DNA of 64,000 nucleotides, taken from NCBI GenBank assembly GCA_947179155.2, contig OX359275.1, forward strand, positions 35,525,308-35,589,307, written 5' to 3'. The notes beneath the pieces are model-generated. The model did not search any database. It was not told the origin of the DNA and saw only the letters and a list, made by a program, of their open reading frames with translations. Origin of the DNA: Hedera helix. Taxonomy: Eukaryota; Streptophyta; Magnoliopsida; Apiales; Araliaceae. Position numbers and translations under genes: made by a program. Position 1 is the first letter of the stretch, and each line of letters opens with the position of its first letter. Positions 24,901-37,038 of this stretch are shown here, in pieces.

Positions 24901-26898
24901 TAAGCCTAGAATTATGTTTGTTTGACAACTTATCTAATTCAATAGTAAACTCTTTTCCATGTTCTGAAGTCAGTACCCTGAATTTGTGAAATCCAGTTGT
25001 TAAATTTATGATTTTGGTTCCAAACTTCTGGTTAATATTTTGGTAACCAGTTAGGCAAATGCTCTGCTTTTTGACTGATCACGATTAAGTTGTATGCGTT
25101 GAAGCTATGTTGATTTATATATGCATACACATATATTCCATAGAAATTTAAGTAAGATATTTGCTCTGTATTTCTGAAGGATCAAAAGCTAAATGTTGAA
25201 AACTCATAATGGAAGAAAGTTGATTGTTACAATTATGTAAAAGAATGGACCGTAGTATCCTGATTTTATCACTTTTTTGGAGTTGAGGTCAAATGTAGGT
25301 CAAACTGATCTAGCAGTTAACTGGATACTTCCAACTTCCAAGGCTATTCCCTGCAATGTCACATGCAATTGTTGAAGAGAATCATTTTCCCTTCCTCCCA
25401 ACACCATTATGCTTTGGTGTTCTTTGCAATTAGAGATGAGGTATCTTTTTATTGGTGATTCAAATGCTGATTATCACAAACTGAACCCTCCGTGGTAGCT
25501 GAAGGCCAGGAACCATTCAACTATTCCAAAATCTGGTGATCTGAAGTTCTTGTCATCTTCCTAGAGACGCACTAAATCCCTAAGCTTTTTATTGGACCAA
25601 TTTTCTGATTTGGTGGGTAAGGGGGCAATACATGTTTAAGGAAGGATTAATTGTGTACCGAGTGGTTTAGGAGACTTGGATACCAACTCGGTGGAATCAT
25701 AGAGTGACTTGTGGTGCCCTACTCGCTCATTCAAAGAATTAATTTTACTTGTCTGAAGTGTGTATGCCTCGTTAACTTTGAATATTAATTATGGAGAATT
25801 AGGTTATAAGTGGACGGAAGAATTGTTCACGGGATTGCAGAGTGTACCTGGGATTTCCTTTATCTTTCAAATTGAGCTTAGTTTGGGTTTATGAAGTTGC
25901 ACTACTGGCTTAGCATATTAGATTCTAGTGGAAAGATGTTAATTCACTGAGTAAAGACTTCGAACTACAGCTTTTCAGATTAATATATATTTGCATCAAA
26001 GAAGGTGCGAGTCTTGGATCTTCTCACCTAGTGAATTTGGATTCAAACGCCTCCTAAGCTTTTTGTTCATCATTTTTTTTTTAAATGTGAATGCAAATAA
26101 TGTGATAGTACAGTATAACTGTCAAATCCATACTTTTATAAGCTAAGATGTATTCGCAATATTTTCCCACGATATCATTCATACAGTTGTTCCAAGATGT
26201 CAAAATTTCACAACTACTTCAAGTTTTAGACTTTCACCAACTCTTTTCAAGACATAATTCCGATCACACATGTTTTGATATGAATTCCTGTTTCCTTGAT
26301 TTAATGATAAGCAATTTGGAACATGAATCTATCTTTACTAAATATTGCTATGTGATTTGGGCAGGTCTCAGAAGGAATTGACTTTTCTGATGAAAATGCT
26401 CTAGTGGTTGTATCCTTTTCTACTCGTTAATGTCTGGGAGAAACTTTGTTCTATATAACTTTTCTACTGTACGCTGAAAGAAATTGTAGTTGTACTCTTG
26501 TTAGCTTCAACTTTCGCTTGTTTTAGTGATCCTAGTACTGTAAAGGAAGTATTTTTATGTTATCATGCTTATGCTTCTTGTTTGCAGTTTAACTAAATAC
26601 ATGCCCACTTATCAAGTGTTGTATATTAACTATTTCAGATTATTGTTGGGATTCCCTTTCCAAACATGCAAGAATCCTTACTTTCTTGTTGATTTGTGTA
26701 TCTCTATGTATTATATTTGGAACTGGTACTTTACAGTATAAATCGTGCTCCTCTGATTAGTTAAATTTTGTTATCAGACATGACATTCAAGTTGCACAAA
26801 AAAAAAACCTAACGACACGTATAATTCATCCACGAACCTTCTAGGTGGGAGTGAGTGGTATTGTCAGCGAGCCTTTCAAGCTCTCAATCAAGCTGCCG
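21958..26898 (+). pseudogene. FANCJ/BRIP1-type DNA helicase, broken C-terminal half
   Basis: Ten exon-like blocks in correct order read as a plant FANCJ (BRIP1) homologue, an XPD-family 5'-3' helicase in crosslink repair. Approximate spans: 21958-22056, 22161-22263, 22994-23102, 23827-23904, 23996-24080, 24169-24325, 24502-24693, 26365-26409, 26639-26672, 26778-26898. Signatures are 'WTCTLSLWCLNPA', 'SVILTSG', 'GTCLEAPHVIDV', 'VFFPSYKL', 'VSEGIDFSDENA' (motif V), 'VGIPFPN' and 'EWYCQRAFQALNQAAG' (motif VI start). Most borders are GT/AG. Damage: a stop ends block 1, the TLSPMN part after SVILTSG is missing, a one-base insertion shifts block 5, and block 7 has a stop plus frame change. The N-terminal Walker A and Fe-S half and everything after motif VI are absent. 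It is a partial duplicated copy, not an active gene. Confidence 0.87.
23424..23557. mobile_element. Foldback MITE in helicase intron
   Basis: A near-palindrome of about 134 bp. The left arm has 'acacaacaac', 'aaacactacatc' and 'acaccattaaaaagtg'; the right arm has their reverse complements in mirrored order with a small loop around 23490. If transcribed from the intron it would form a long hairpin. Target duplication not determined. Confidence 0.75.
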
Positions 26899-27723
26899 GT
26901 ATGTATGGTTTTGGTACAACTCAACAAGTGGAAATTCTTTTGAATGTAAAACATGCTTCTAGGCAGGGACGGATCCAGGAATTTTTTTCAGCCGGGGCAA
27001 AGCTTTAATGAGACTAGTATCATTTATGAAAAGAAAAACATACAAACTATAATTGCCCACGGCGAGTTTTCATTTCGTGAAAACGTCACACTATGGTTTC
27101 GTTATTAACACAAGCAAAAACATCTTTTTCAACTACAAAAAGGAATGGTAAGATGCAAGGGAGGTCCAAAATCAAGAAAAACTTAAACCTTACTGAAGAG
27201 AGAAGCTTTCCCAAGCTTGCAGTGGAATGACTGGATGAAATAACATAGGGCAAATACATAATCAAAAAATTTGGTCCGTACAACTTGAATGTTGGACACC
27301 AGAGAGGAAGAAAACAAAAAAAAAACAAAACTATGCTAAAAGAGTTTATAGCATGCTATATTTCAAGAAACTTGTATCCAATACTGCCGGTCACTCTAAA
27401 ATCTATAAGTTTCACTAAAAAAAAGGCCATCTGTCTTTTCATAATTTGATAATTTCAGAGACCATATCTTCTATTAGATAAAAAAATAGCATATCCAACT
27501 ATTTTTATCAAATGGCATATCCAACTTCTTTTTTGTATCATTATTTTGTTCTCCACTTTGGTATGTATCATGATATTGTTTTATCACTATCTCATTAACC
27601 CCTTTGAAATTTGTGAGCAACCAAGTTGAGAGGCACTATTCTATGATTCCACAAACTTAATTTAACTTGACTAGATTGAATAAATTTTGAGTTTAGGCCT
27701 AAGCTAAATAAGTTTTAGAACTA

Positions 27724-27919
27724 TTCCCTCCATCCTAGATTATGTAACCAGATTATTTGGTGTATTAAAGTAAATATTTCAAAACATGCTGAAAACATAT
27801 ATATGTGCATTATACCTCATTATATATCTATATTATATACTAAATATTTTGTTTTCAGCATATCGAAGAGTCCAAACACACACAAAAGAAATCCAATCAC
27901 TTAAATTGGGATGGAGTAG
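27724..27919. mobile_element. Stowaway-like MITE, 196 bp
   Basis: TIRs ttccctccatcctagatta and the reverse complement of 'aaattgggatggagtag' are flanked by TA at 27722-27723 and 27920-27921. This matches the Stowaway (Tc1/mariner) consensus. It is nested inside the hAT element, so it is younger than that insertion or was carried by it. Confidence 0.8.
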
Positions 27920-28457
27920 TACATCATTTTGCAGCTAAGCAGTCATCATCTTGAACTGCAAACTAAGCAAAGTTTCATATCCATATGTTCTGCTATAGGT
28001 AATCTCTTGATCAGTTATTAGTTAATCATAGCATCAAAACAAGTGGTATATTATGAAATGTGCATCACTTCACAAAAGTTGCAAACTGCTCCGAGCTTAA
28101 TCATAAAAATATAGTCCAACTCGTTATCTTCAAAAATAGAAAAAAATAACTTCCACCATTCCAAAATAAGAGATACATTCCTCCTTTTCTGTCTGTTCCA
28201 AAATTAGAGAGATATTTCTAATTTTAGACTATAGATATAAAGTTCCTAATATGACATAGTTTTTGGTCTAAGTTGATTGAGTACTATCATGCTAAGAGTA
28301 TTACATTTTGAGCAAATAATAAGTGATATGTTTGGAAAAACAAAGTGAGGTGAACATCTAGTGGCTGAGCATAAACAAATTGCTCCTAATGTAAACCCAA
28401 TTCAAAAGCATAAACATAGGAAAAGTGAGCTTCAGATGTTGGGGGAAAAAAACATAC

Positions 28458-28674
28458 CAGATGCATATGCCATAAATGTGGCTTCTTGACTTCGATTTAG
28501 CTCCTCCATTTCTGTATCCCTCTTGGTCTACAAACAAACAAAAATCTCAAAGTACATCAATCCACTTACTCCCTTGCTCGGTGAATCTCAAACACAAAAG
28601 CAAACTGTAGAGAGAGAGAGAGGTAGAACCTTTAATTTAGTGTACTTGTCATATAGCTTGTAAAGGGCCTCCAT
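28458..28674 (-). pseudogene. Two captured exons of a coiled-coil-like protein
   Basis: Minus strand, inside the hAT element. Exon one (28674-28630) reads 'MEALYKLYDKYTKLK'. After an intron with GT/AG ends, exon two (28527-28458) reads 'TKRDTEMEELNRSQEATFM' and ends at a gtatgt donor. Charged, heptad-like sequence suggests the N-terminus of a coiled-coil nuclear protein family of plants. I cannot name it with certainty. Later exons are not recognised in the element, so this looks like a transduplicated gene start, possibly with its promoter side (28675-29140). Confidence 0.6.
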
Positions 28675-29227
28675 CTGGAAACCAAAATTGGCAAACCCAA
28701 AAATTAGAAAAGCAAATTTAATAGCATAAATTAAAGCCACAAATCGATTTGTGTGGTTTCCGTTAAAGAAAGCAATTGATTTGATGAATACTGAAATCTA
28801 AAATTTGAAAAACTAATAAACCCCAGAAGTTATTATTATCTAAACTGAGAATTCTATACCCAAATAGAAGGAAATGAATAATTAAACTTGGTAATTGAAA
28901 TTTGAAGAGCGAATCGACGGGAATTTGTTAGATAAATGAAGTATTGTTCGAATATACACATACCTGGGCTTGTTAATGACGAAATTCAAACCGTCAAATG
29001 GAGAAGAGTTTTCTTTCTATGGAGCTTTTCACAATTATTTACTCTATGTGGCCAGTGCTTGCAGGCTTGCAGCCAATTTAGGACTTTGCCCCTAGTTTCG
29101 CCTCCGGCTGCCGGGGCATTTAGTTGCCAGAAGAAGAAGTAGAAAACTGAGACAAGCAGTGGCGGTCGGCGGCTGCCGGGGCAGTTGCCCAGGTATGCCA
29201 TAACGTGGATCCGTCCCTGCTTCTAGG

Positions 29228-30519
29228 GTAGTTAATTATCATCTAATCCAATGAAACAAGAGGCTTTGGTTATAAGTTCTCTTCTATTATTTCCGTCTTT
29301 TTGCCTCTGTATATTATCGTTTCTTTACCTCAATTGCCTTTGCTTTTCTTTTATTCATTTTTCCCTCTTTCAACAGGGTCTGTTATTGCATTTTACCAGC
29401 TTGCCAATACCATTGTTGCATGGTTATCCAACACCTGATAAATTAAAAAAGGCAAATAAAATATTGTTGCATGGTTCATATATATAACTCCTTGTGTAGC
29501 TAAAGGAGATTTCTGAACCTGACACTTGGCAGTTGACAGAGTTTTGTTACGAGTAATTTCGTGATCAGAGTACTATTTTTCTAGTCGGTAACTAACAGTA
29601 ACATATCTTGAGTTTTCTCATAAAAACAAGACCTGTATTCTATGTACAAGTTGGTTACCAAATTAGTTAGCGGTAGAAATGATTTGAAATGGAGAGGCCT
29701 ATATACGCGCGTTCATTTTTACTTGGTAAACTAACTAGCATTAAATTCATGTTAACGGTATTTTCATATCTGTAGTAGGAATCTAGGTAGAATGTAAAGT
29801 TACCAGTCTTCTCAGCTTCTGCTACATATTTATGAATGTACGCTCTACATTATTCAGATTTTGTGAAGAAGAAATTCGAGGAGCTATATTTTCAAAGCAC
29901 CTCCCCTGATAGTGTGGGCCGAGTTTTCAAAATTTTCAGGACCACGACCATTGATCAGAAGCTTGTCTTTCAAACTGGTAGACGAGACATTGAGGAGGAG
30001 AAATCTCTTTGAAGCCGGCTTGTTGTGATAAAAGTAGTTTTTTTAAAGGAAATGTCAATATTTTGAAATGCTATAGATTTTGGCAGTGAGGTTAAGACAC
30101 TCGTGAAGTCTCACTTTTTTGTCTTAGAAAAAGCCACAAGAATTTATTTCCCAAGTTTGTAGGGTTACTGATATTAATTGGATAAGCAAACGCATATTAT
30201 GATTTTTAAATTCTTTTATGGCTCACATTTGGGTGATGATTTGTCTCAAGCTTTATGTAAGAGTTGTGTATGTATGAGTTGAATTTTGCTAATTGCATAT
30301 TTTTCTTGATCAACATGTCTTTATAAAGTAATGAAAAATATTTAGTGAACATTTGTTTGTCTTGAGAAAGTAGGCAGAAGGCTACAAACATACTAAAAAC
30401 GACTTCATAAACGTAAGCAAACAAAAAATAAACATACTAAAAAACGCTTTATAAACATAAGAACGCAAAATTTACAAAAAAAAAATATACGAGTCATACT
30501 TTCAAATTATAACATCCTT
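29228..30519. other. No certain gene; one open stretch
   Basis: The sequence resumes after the hAT target duplication. Helicase exons expected after motif VI were not found. About 29861-30011 is open on the plus strand, directly after a 'cag', and reads with 'KKKFEELYFQSTS' and 'IFRTTTIDQK'. It could be a decayed exon but matches nothing I recognise. The rest is AT-rich. Confidence 0.35.
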
Positions 30520-31346
30520 TTACAGTAGGCATTTATCGCAAAAAATCATAACAGTTGCCTCGGCCTCGGATGAAATTGGATTTCCAGCCACAATGTCACG
30601 ATACAAAACTGAGTCTTTTCTCTGAAAGTCTATTGAAATTTTCCCCCATGAATTTTGCAACAATTGCAGATGATTTTCTACTCGTTTTTCTTCATGATTG
30701 CTGTAATTATTATCAAAGAGGTCTAACATTGGCCGGAAACGTATCGTTTCGGAAATCATCTGGATGAGGAGTAATAGTTCGCGAGCAATGCTTTTGTATC
30801 CCTCTTTAGCTTCCCCTCCGTGAAAATAGTAGGATCTTTGCTAGCTAGGGTAAGAATAGCATTGTGTAATCTTGTTTGATTCCCAATTAACTGACTTTTT
30901 GCCTTGTTAGCAAAAGCAACTATACCATCTTGGCCTCTATAATTCGAAGAAATCGGCATTTTGAAGGAGTTTGGAAATTCATGATCTTTAAATAAAAACC
31001 ATTTATCACTTAGTTCATTTTTATAACCTATCAAATAAAGTCTTTGTACGGTCAAAAGTACTTCAATCCGCTTCTCATTATCCAGATTATCACGACCAGT
31101 GAAACCTACTATAAAATGATCACCAGAATTGTCCGGAAGAACCGATACTTCAGGACGGATACTCAATGGGTTCTTAAACCTTTCGCGTATGTCCTCTATA
31201 AGTTTCCTGTAGTTGTCCTTAAAAATATTAAAATCTATCCTATAAATTTGTCTAAAATTAAGACCCGTATTCGGAGCCGGAGCAGGAGTCGGAGCCGGAG
31301 CCGGATTCTGCACCCTTCTACCCTTTCCTTTCTTATTTCTTGGCAT
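30520..31346 (-). pseudogene. Ribosome-inactivating protein (rRNA N-glycosylase) gene, frameshifted
   Basis: Minus strand. This family removes one adenine from the sarcin-ricin loop of large rRNA. The first open part starts at an ATG at 31346, with a basic N-terminus (MPRNKKGKGRR), a Pro-Ala repeat linker, and a region containing 'LYLIGYKN', matching the substrate-pocket Tyr segment. The second part, in another frame (to a stop at 30520), holds the active-site signature 'SETIRF' (Glu and Arg) and 'NSWGKI' (Trp). A change consistent with loss of one base near 30795-30815 separates them, so no full catalytic domain is translated. Conceptual size is about 275 codons, usual for a type 1 protein. 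No signal peptide follows the chosen ATG and no lectin B chain is seen. The open frame runs upstream without a stop into the malic-enzyme exon. Presumed inactive copy. Confidence 0.8.
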
Positions 31347-31414
31347 ATCTACTAAAATGTATTTAGCCCTTAAGAATATAAGAACTAAAAATACTATAGA
31401 ATTATCTATAGTAC

Positions 31415-31515
31415 AAACAAGGGGAAGAAGACCTCGTAGGTAATGGATATCCCTCTCTTTTTCAGTGAAGGCAAGCCCCTTGTTGTGGTTAGGATTTCGC
31501 ACCAATGAATACCCA
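31415..31515 (-). pseudogene. NADP-malic enzyme, single exon fragment
   Basis: Minus strand. The peptide 'NKGLAFTEKERDIHYLRGLL' matches the near-invariant N-terminal segment of plant malic enzymes, which oxidatively decarboxylate malate to pyruvate. A good acceptor (ttcctgcag) precedes it at 31516, and a GT donor-like border follows at 31414. No other exon of the enzyme was found on either side. The RIP copy begins only 69 bp downstream on the same strand. It is an orphan exon left by duplication or capture. Confidence 0.85.
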
Positions 31516-33580
31516 CTGCAGGAAAATGAAATGAACTGCTATTAGCCAAAAATATTTACTATATATATATATAACGCATTTCCACGAGTTAATAAAATGA
31601 TTATGATAATTATGCAGCATCACAAGATTAAAACTCAAGATGCTGAAAGAATCAAAACACACCGAGCTGCATGCGCCATGATACAAACTGTATTCATGAT
31701 CTCAATCCAAGTTCTTTGGATTGAAGACTCCTTCCAGAGATTAATTATCTTTGCCTTTTTCTATCAGGAAAAAAAACTGTATTTTAATTAAAAGGCTGTT
31801 GTGCTTACTTACAAGTAATCCTAACCAAAAACTTTTATAGACCAAAACCTTTTTTGTCATTTATTTTCTACGATGATCTAAATTATTATGTTTACAATAT
31901 TTTGCGTCTAGCACAATCCTTACTATCTATATATGGATCCATAAATTTTTATGTGGGCAAGTCTTTATATATATATAAATATATATAAAGACGTATATTA
32001 AACAAACGACAAAAAAAAATATTATCCGTTCAAAAATTCTAAATAAATTGTATTGTTTAATTTTATTTTTTACCTTATCTACTTAGAATATAGATGATCG
32101 ATGATATACTGAGAATTTCATGTCATTTTAAAGCAGACCAAGGTGAAAAAAAATAATATATCTAATTCTGAAAAAAGTAAGTATTATTTTAATTTTAGAG
32201 ATAATTTAATAACCAAATCAAACATGAATTTGAAATATAAAATAAACTACATATTAGACGATTAATAAAGTAATTGACATAAAAATTGAATTATATTTAC
32301 AAAGTAGGAGAGGCAATTTTTTATAATTCTCCATGGATCCATCTAACTTAAAGCCAGATATGGCAATTATTTGGGAGTGGGAGGGGGAGGGGGAGGGGGC
32401 GGAATACAGTATACTAAACTGTCAAGTCTGCAAATCTTTGAGAGATGATTGGGGCCATTGGGGAACACTTTGTCTCGCTCTCAGTACATGTGGTCCTACT
32501 GACTCCCGTTGTTATCTCTCTTTGTGTATAATTAAAGAAACATTTTTTTTTATATTGTAAGTAATCCCAACATTTTCTTTAATCGGTAAATTTTCTTTTT
32601 ATTAAATTTCAAACGTGAGAAATTCAAAAGGTTCGACGGGACCTAAAAGAGAATGATTTTATTCTCAAGTTCTTTATTTTATATATATATATTTTATATT
32701 CATAATTATATTTTAAAATAAAGAAACAGAGAATATGCTAGTGTCCCGTGAAGTGAATTACGGGGTGGGTTCAATTATTTTAAACTTGGGGTTGATGCAA
32801 AACTACAATATTTCTTATTTTCAACCTAATAAAAATATGATAATTCAATAATTATTTTTTCAAAATCTTAATTTGATATATTTATTCTAAATTTACTTAA
32901 TTATCTTAATAACTTTGTACAAAAAAAATTCAAACATGCAGCTCGTGTTTCATGCAGGATTGGTTGACTTTGTCATTCTCTTAAAAAGTCCAAACTTTTG
33001 TCATGCAGATATTCTAAATGTGTATTATCTATCCAGACTTGATACAAAACTGCAAACATAGGTGAGCACCACAATAAATAAATAAATAAATACTCCGTCT
33101 ATTATAAAATTAAAGATGTATTTTAATTTTTTAAATCAATTTATGAAATTTTAAAATTCAAATATGATACGATTAATTTTTTTTATAAAAAAATATAAAT
33201 AATGTATATTAGTTAAAAAGTGATATTAATTACAATATTTATTACTTACATCAAAATAAAATTGTTAATTTACAATTTTAAATTTTTATAAATTAATTTT
33301 AAGAAAATAAAATATATCTATAATTTTAAAATAAAGTTAACAAAATAATCAAAAATATATTTACTTTTAAGGCATCCAAATCATACATAAACACATGCTA
33401 TTCGAAGTACCTTTGTGCTTTTTAAATGACCAGTAAGAATCATTTGTCGGATAGCTATCTGGGTTCTCAATATACGTACAACCATCAGCGCGTAACAGGA
33501 GAGTAATTAGGGGGCAAATTTGGAATATGCTCATTTTTTTTTATTTGAGTTAAGTTACAACAAAAGAATGGTTGGTTAAG
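31516..33580. other. No gene seen; AT-rich with MITE remnants
   Basis: Includes a near-perfect 32-bp palindrome near 31961-31992 (arms 'gtctttatatatata'). A Stowaway-like end 'tactccgtctattataaaa' at about 33092 has no clear partner. Open frames here are short and low in coding signal. Confidence 0.5.
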
Positions 33581-35019
33581 AAATGGGTCTCACGAAAAAT
33601 CAAAATTCAATGCGGAAATATCATCTCCCTTCGTTAAAACTTGCATGGATGGGGATAATAATAAGAAGAAGAGGAGGAGAAAGACAGAAAACGTCCTTGG
33701 AAATTAATCAGAAAAGTTGTTACTCGGAAATAGATTACAACTTTCTGTATAATGTGTCAAAGTAACATATGTTCTTCTTTTATGAAAATAGAGAAATTTT
33801 TGATAATATATTATTATTAATAAAAATATAATAGTTTAAAAAATATTTTTTTTATAATCTTAAAAATAAATTAAAATTTTAAAATTATAATCTTATAAAC
33901 AAACATAGACTTATAGGAGTGTCAGAATATATCCCTCATCAGATAATACACACGCACCTCTCTACTCTATCGCTCCCTCTAGAGTGAATATAGGCTGCCA
34001 TATCTTAATCACAGTATTTTGCCCCGTTCATGCGGTTTATAGTATGATTTACAGTCATTATTATCAAACCATGTTATGAAGCGCGGGAGTGAATGAGAAA
34101 GGGTTAGAGAGAGATGCTGTTAGGGCGCGTGTGTGAAGACGAGAGTGAGTGTAAGACAAAACCAAAAATAGTATAACAGAAAAAAGGAAATTGAATACGA
34201 ACCATGCGTGAAATTGACAGATACGGGTATATTTGAGAGAAAGAGGTACATGCAAATACCCAGAGAGGAGAGAGAAAGAGGAGAGAGAGGTTACATTAAT
34301 GTTATTAGTAGCTGGACCTTACGCGGTGATATGTTTCCACTAACAACCTGCATAAACAAAATGGAGTATCAATGTATATATGCAGTTGGACAGATACCGA
34401 AAAATTACCGATAAAGTTTAAAAGACATATAAAAAAAGATAGACAATGAAGAGATAAATTAGGGTTTATGCAGAAAATGTCTGAAAATGTTGTGGGTTGA
34501 AGTATGTATATATATGGTAGGGAATTAAATGCTGCGTCTGAGAGTAAAAATAAAAAATAAACACGAAATTGTTGAAAAGTGGATGAATTCGAGTGTTGAC
34601 CAGCTACTATCAATAAATTAAACCTTCAAAATCGAGCTTCAAGAAAGTACAACCAAAAAACTGAAAGAAAAGCAAATCCTCATAAATGCAGGGCGAAATT
34701 ACTTGATTCACAAAAATCAGAACATCAACATCGGAGTCTATCGATATATTCATACTAAAGTAGAAATGTGAGAGAAACCCATAAAAACGTAAATGTATGT
34801 TTCCATTTGCTAGCTAAACCTAGTTCAAGTCATTTGAAACCCTAAAATCCATTTTACAAAAAACTGAAAGAAAAACAAATCCTCCTAAAGTACTTGATTC
34901 ACAAAAATCAGAACATCAACTCCGAATGTGCTGTTTCAAGAGAGAAACCCATAAAAACGTAAATGTATCAACTTAGTTCAAGTCATTTGAAACCCTGAAA
35001 TCCATTTTATTTTCCTCGA

Positions 35020-35077
<58 letters not shown>

Positions 35078-35450
35078 CATTGAAAACTAAATTTTTGAGA
35101 GAAAAAAGACTATAATACACACCTTCACAAGGGAGAAAGAACAGTGCGAGTTTTCACTGGTTCTGAACTTCTGATCCTTAAGAATGGAAATTCTGTGTAT
35201 CAGAGTGGTAAATATATAATCAGTGCTAGCTAGCTACCGTAATATATATATATATATATATATATACTGGAATATATAGGGAAAATCGGAGTTGAAGATC
35301 AGAAAAGCTACCTTCTATTTGCTATGATTTAGAGAGAGAATGAAATATATGTATAGAGAGAGAGAGAGAGCTTGAAGAAATAAACAGAAGATGTTTTCTC
35401 CATTTCTGGCTAGACTGGTCATTAAAAGGTTAAAAGAGGGTGAGAATTAC
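33581..35450. repeat. Non-coding region with direct duplication and microsatellites
   Basis: A duplicated segment occurs at about 34655-34855 and 34857-35010. Both copies contain 'actgaaagaaaa.caaatcctc', 'acttgattcacaaaaatcag', 'gagaaacccataaaaacgta' and 'ttcaagtcatttgaaaccct'. The second copy is shorter by deletion. (TA)n runs lie at 35022-35075 and 35241-35266 and a (GA)n run at about 35358-35371. GA-rich, CT-rich stretches suggest a former promoter or 5' UTR, but no start codon could be assigned. Confidence 0.6.
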
Positions 35451-36640
35451 AAATATGGCCCTATGCCGTTAAGATGTAGGCTTCTAGAGACTAGGGTTGG
35501 CATCCAGTATTATTACCCTACTTTCACCTTCACTATTGGATGCTTTTGAGTTTTGATATCCTCTAAGGCTACAAAACGGAGTTTTAGCTGGTTTGATTTG
35601 GGTCGACTCTTAGACTTTTTTATTTATTCATATGATCAACATCTATATGATCAACATTTATATTTATTCATATAAATGACTCAATATTTTTGTATTTATC
35701 TTCATAATTTTATTATTATGTGATTATTAAACTAAACACTAATAAATAAATTTAAGAGTAAATCTAAAATATAAATAAATGATATTAGAGATCTCAAATA
35801 ACATGATATTAAATATTTTAATAATAATTTTTGGCATAGCTAACATAAGATTTATCCAATTAATATCATAATGACACATCATTTGAGACCTACAATATAT
35901 CGTTAAAGTTTGTTAATTGTAAAGATGGAACTCCTAGTTTGGGAAAGAACAAATTTAACTGAAAAAATACACACAAAAAAAAGAAGCAGCTATTTTTGTT
36001 TTAGCACGAAGGTGAAATGTTTGATTGACAAGTAAGAGTTATTAAAAGCTTTTAATAAATATTGTGTTTTATTTTAAATCCAAGATGAAATAGTTGCAAC
36101 ATTTATCAAGAGTTGCATCTGCATGTTGCTTGTGTATTTGTGGATCTATCAAAGCCTATCACATCTTGGGTTCAAAAATTTCGCAACCCAATTGGGGCTC
36201 ATGATAACATATATCATGATTGAACACGAGACCTGTGAATTCACTTGCGCTTGGTAAACCTTGCTACCCATGTGCCCATCATACGACTGCTGGATTATGA
36301 CGGGCATTTCTGTCAAATGATGGTTTGTTACATAGTAGTAATTCCATTTTGTATTGCAATTCATTCACTAATTCACCTTCACACATTCTACACAAGATTC
36401 ACTTGATCAATCCAAAGGAATAAAGGTATTTAAGACCCAAAGAAAAGTGAATTGTCAGAAAACCATATATGTAATGAAAATTCGACCATCACACTTTCAC
36501 AAGCAAGAACCTAAACATCGACCTGGGCAAGTTTAACACATCAGGATTCGGGAATAAACATAATGGAAGAATGCAACCATATATTCCAACCCTTTCCAAA
36601 CACAAGACTGAACGCTTGAAGCTTACGAGCAGGCTTACTG
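35451..36640. other. No gene seen
   Basis: AT-rich with no recognisable protein or element ends. The stretch 36130-36360 is less AT-rich and resembles decayed transposon text, unidentified. Confidence 0.45.
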
Positions 36641-37002
36641 CTATACTCTATCTGGTATCAAAACGATAGATCCCGATGCTTTTCGACTCTCAAGGTCTGC
36701 ATGTGCTTGCGCAGCCTGAGATAAGGGGAAAGTGTGATTTACATGGACCCGTAAGACACCTGATGCAACATTAGCAAACACTTCCCCAGCAACTTCTAGC
36801 AGCTCGTCACGTGTCTGTGTATTGCATGAGAGAAGGCCTAGTTAAGAACAGGGATTTTGCAGCAAGTACGGACAAAGGTAATGGATCTGGGGTACCAGAA
36901 GACTGACCAAAACTCATCATGTACCCACGAGATTTTAAGCATGCCAATGATCCCTGAACACAATAATTTCCTAATTAGAGAATACTCAAGAACACTGGAA
37001 TA

Positions 37003-37038
<36 letters not shown>

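Larger units (their letters stand above)
26964..29219. mobile_element. hAT element with captured exons, 2.26 kb
   Basis: Inverted ends CAGGGACGGATCCA on both sides and a perfect 8-bp duplication CTTCTAGG (26956-26963 and 29220-29227) define a hAT superfamily element. No transposase reading was found, so it is non-autonomous. Both subterminal regions carry 'gccggggc' motifs. It sits just after the last helicase block and contains a Stowaway MITE and two foreign exons on its minus strand. Confidence 0.92.

Noticed and set aside
36149..36364. 71-codon minus-strand frame
   Set aside because: No recognisable motif, and a length expected by chance; neighbours are non-coding.
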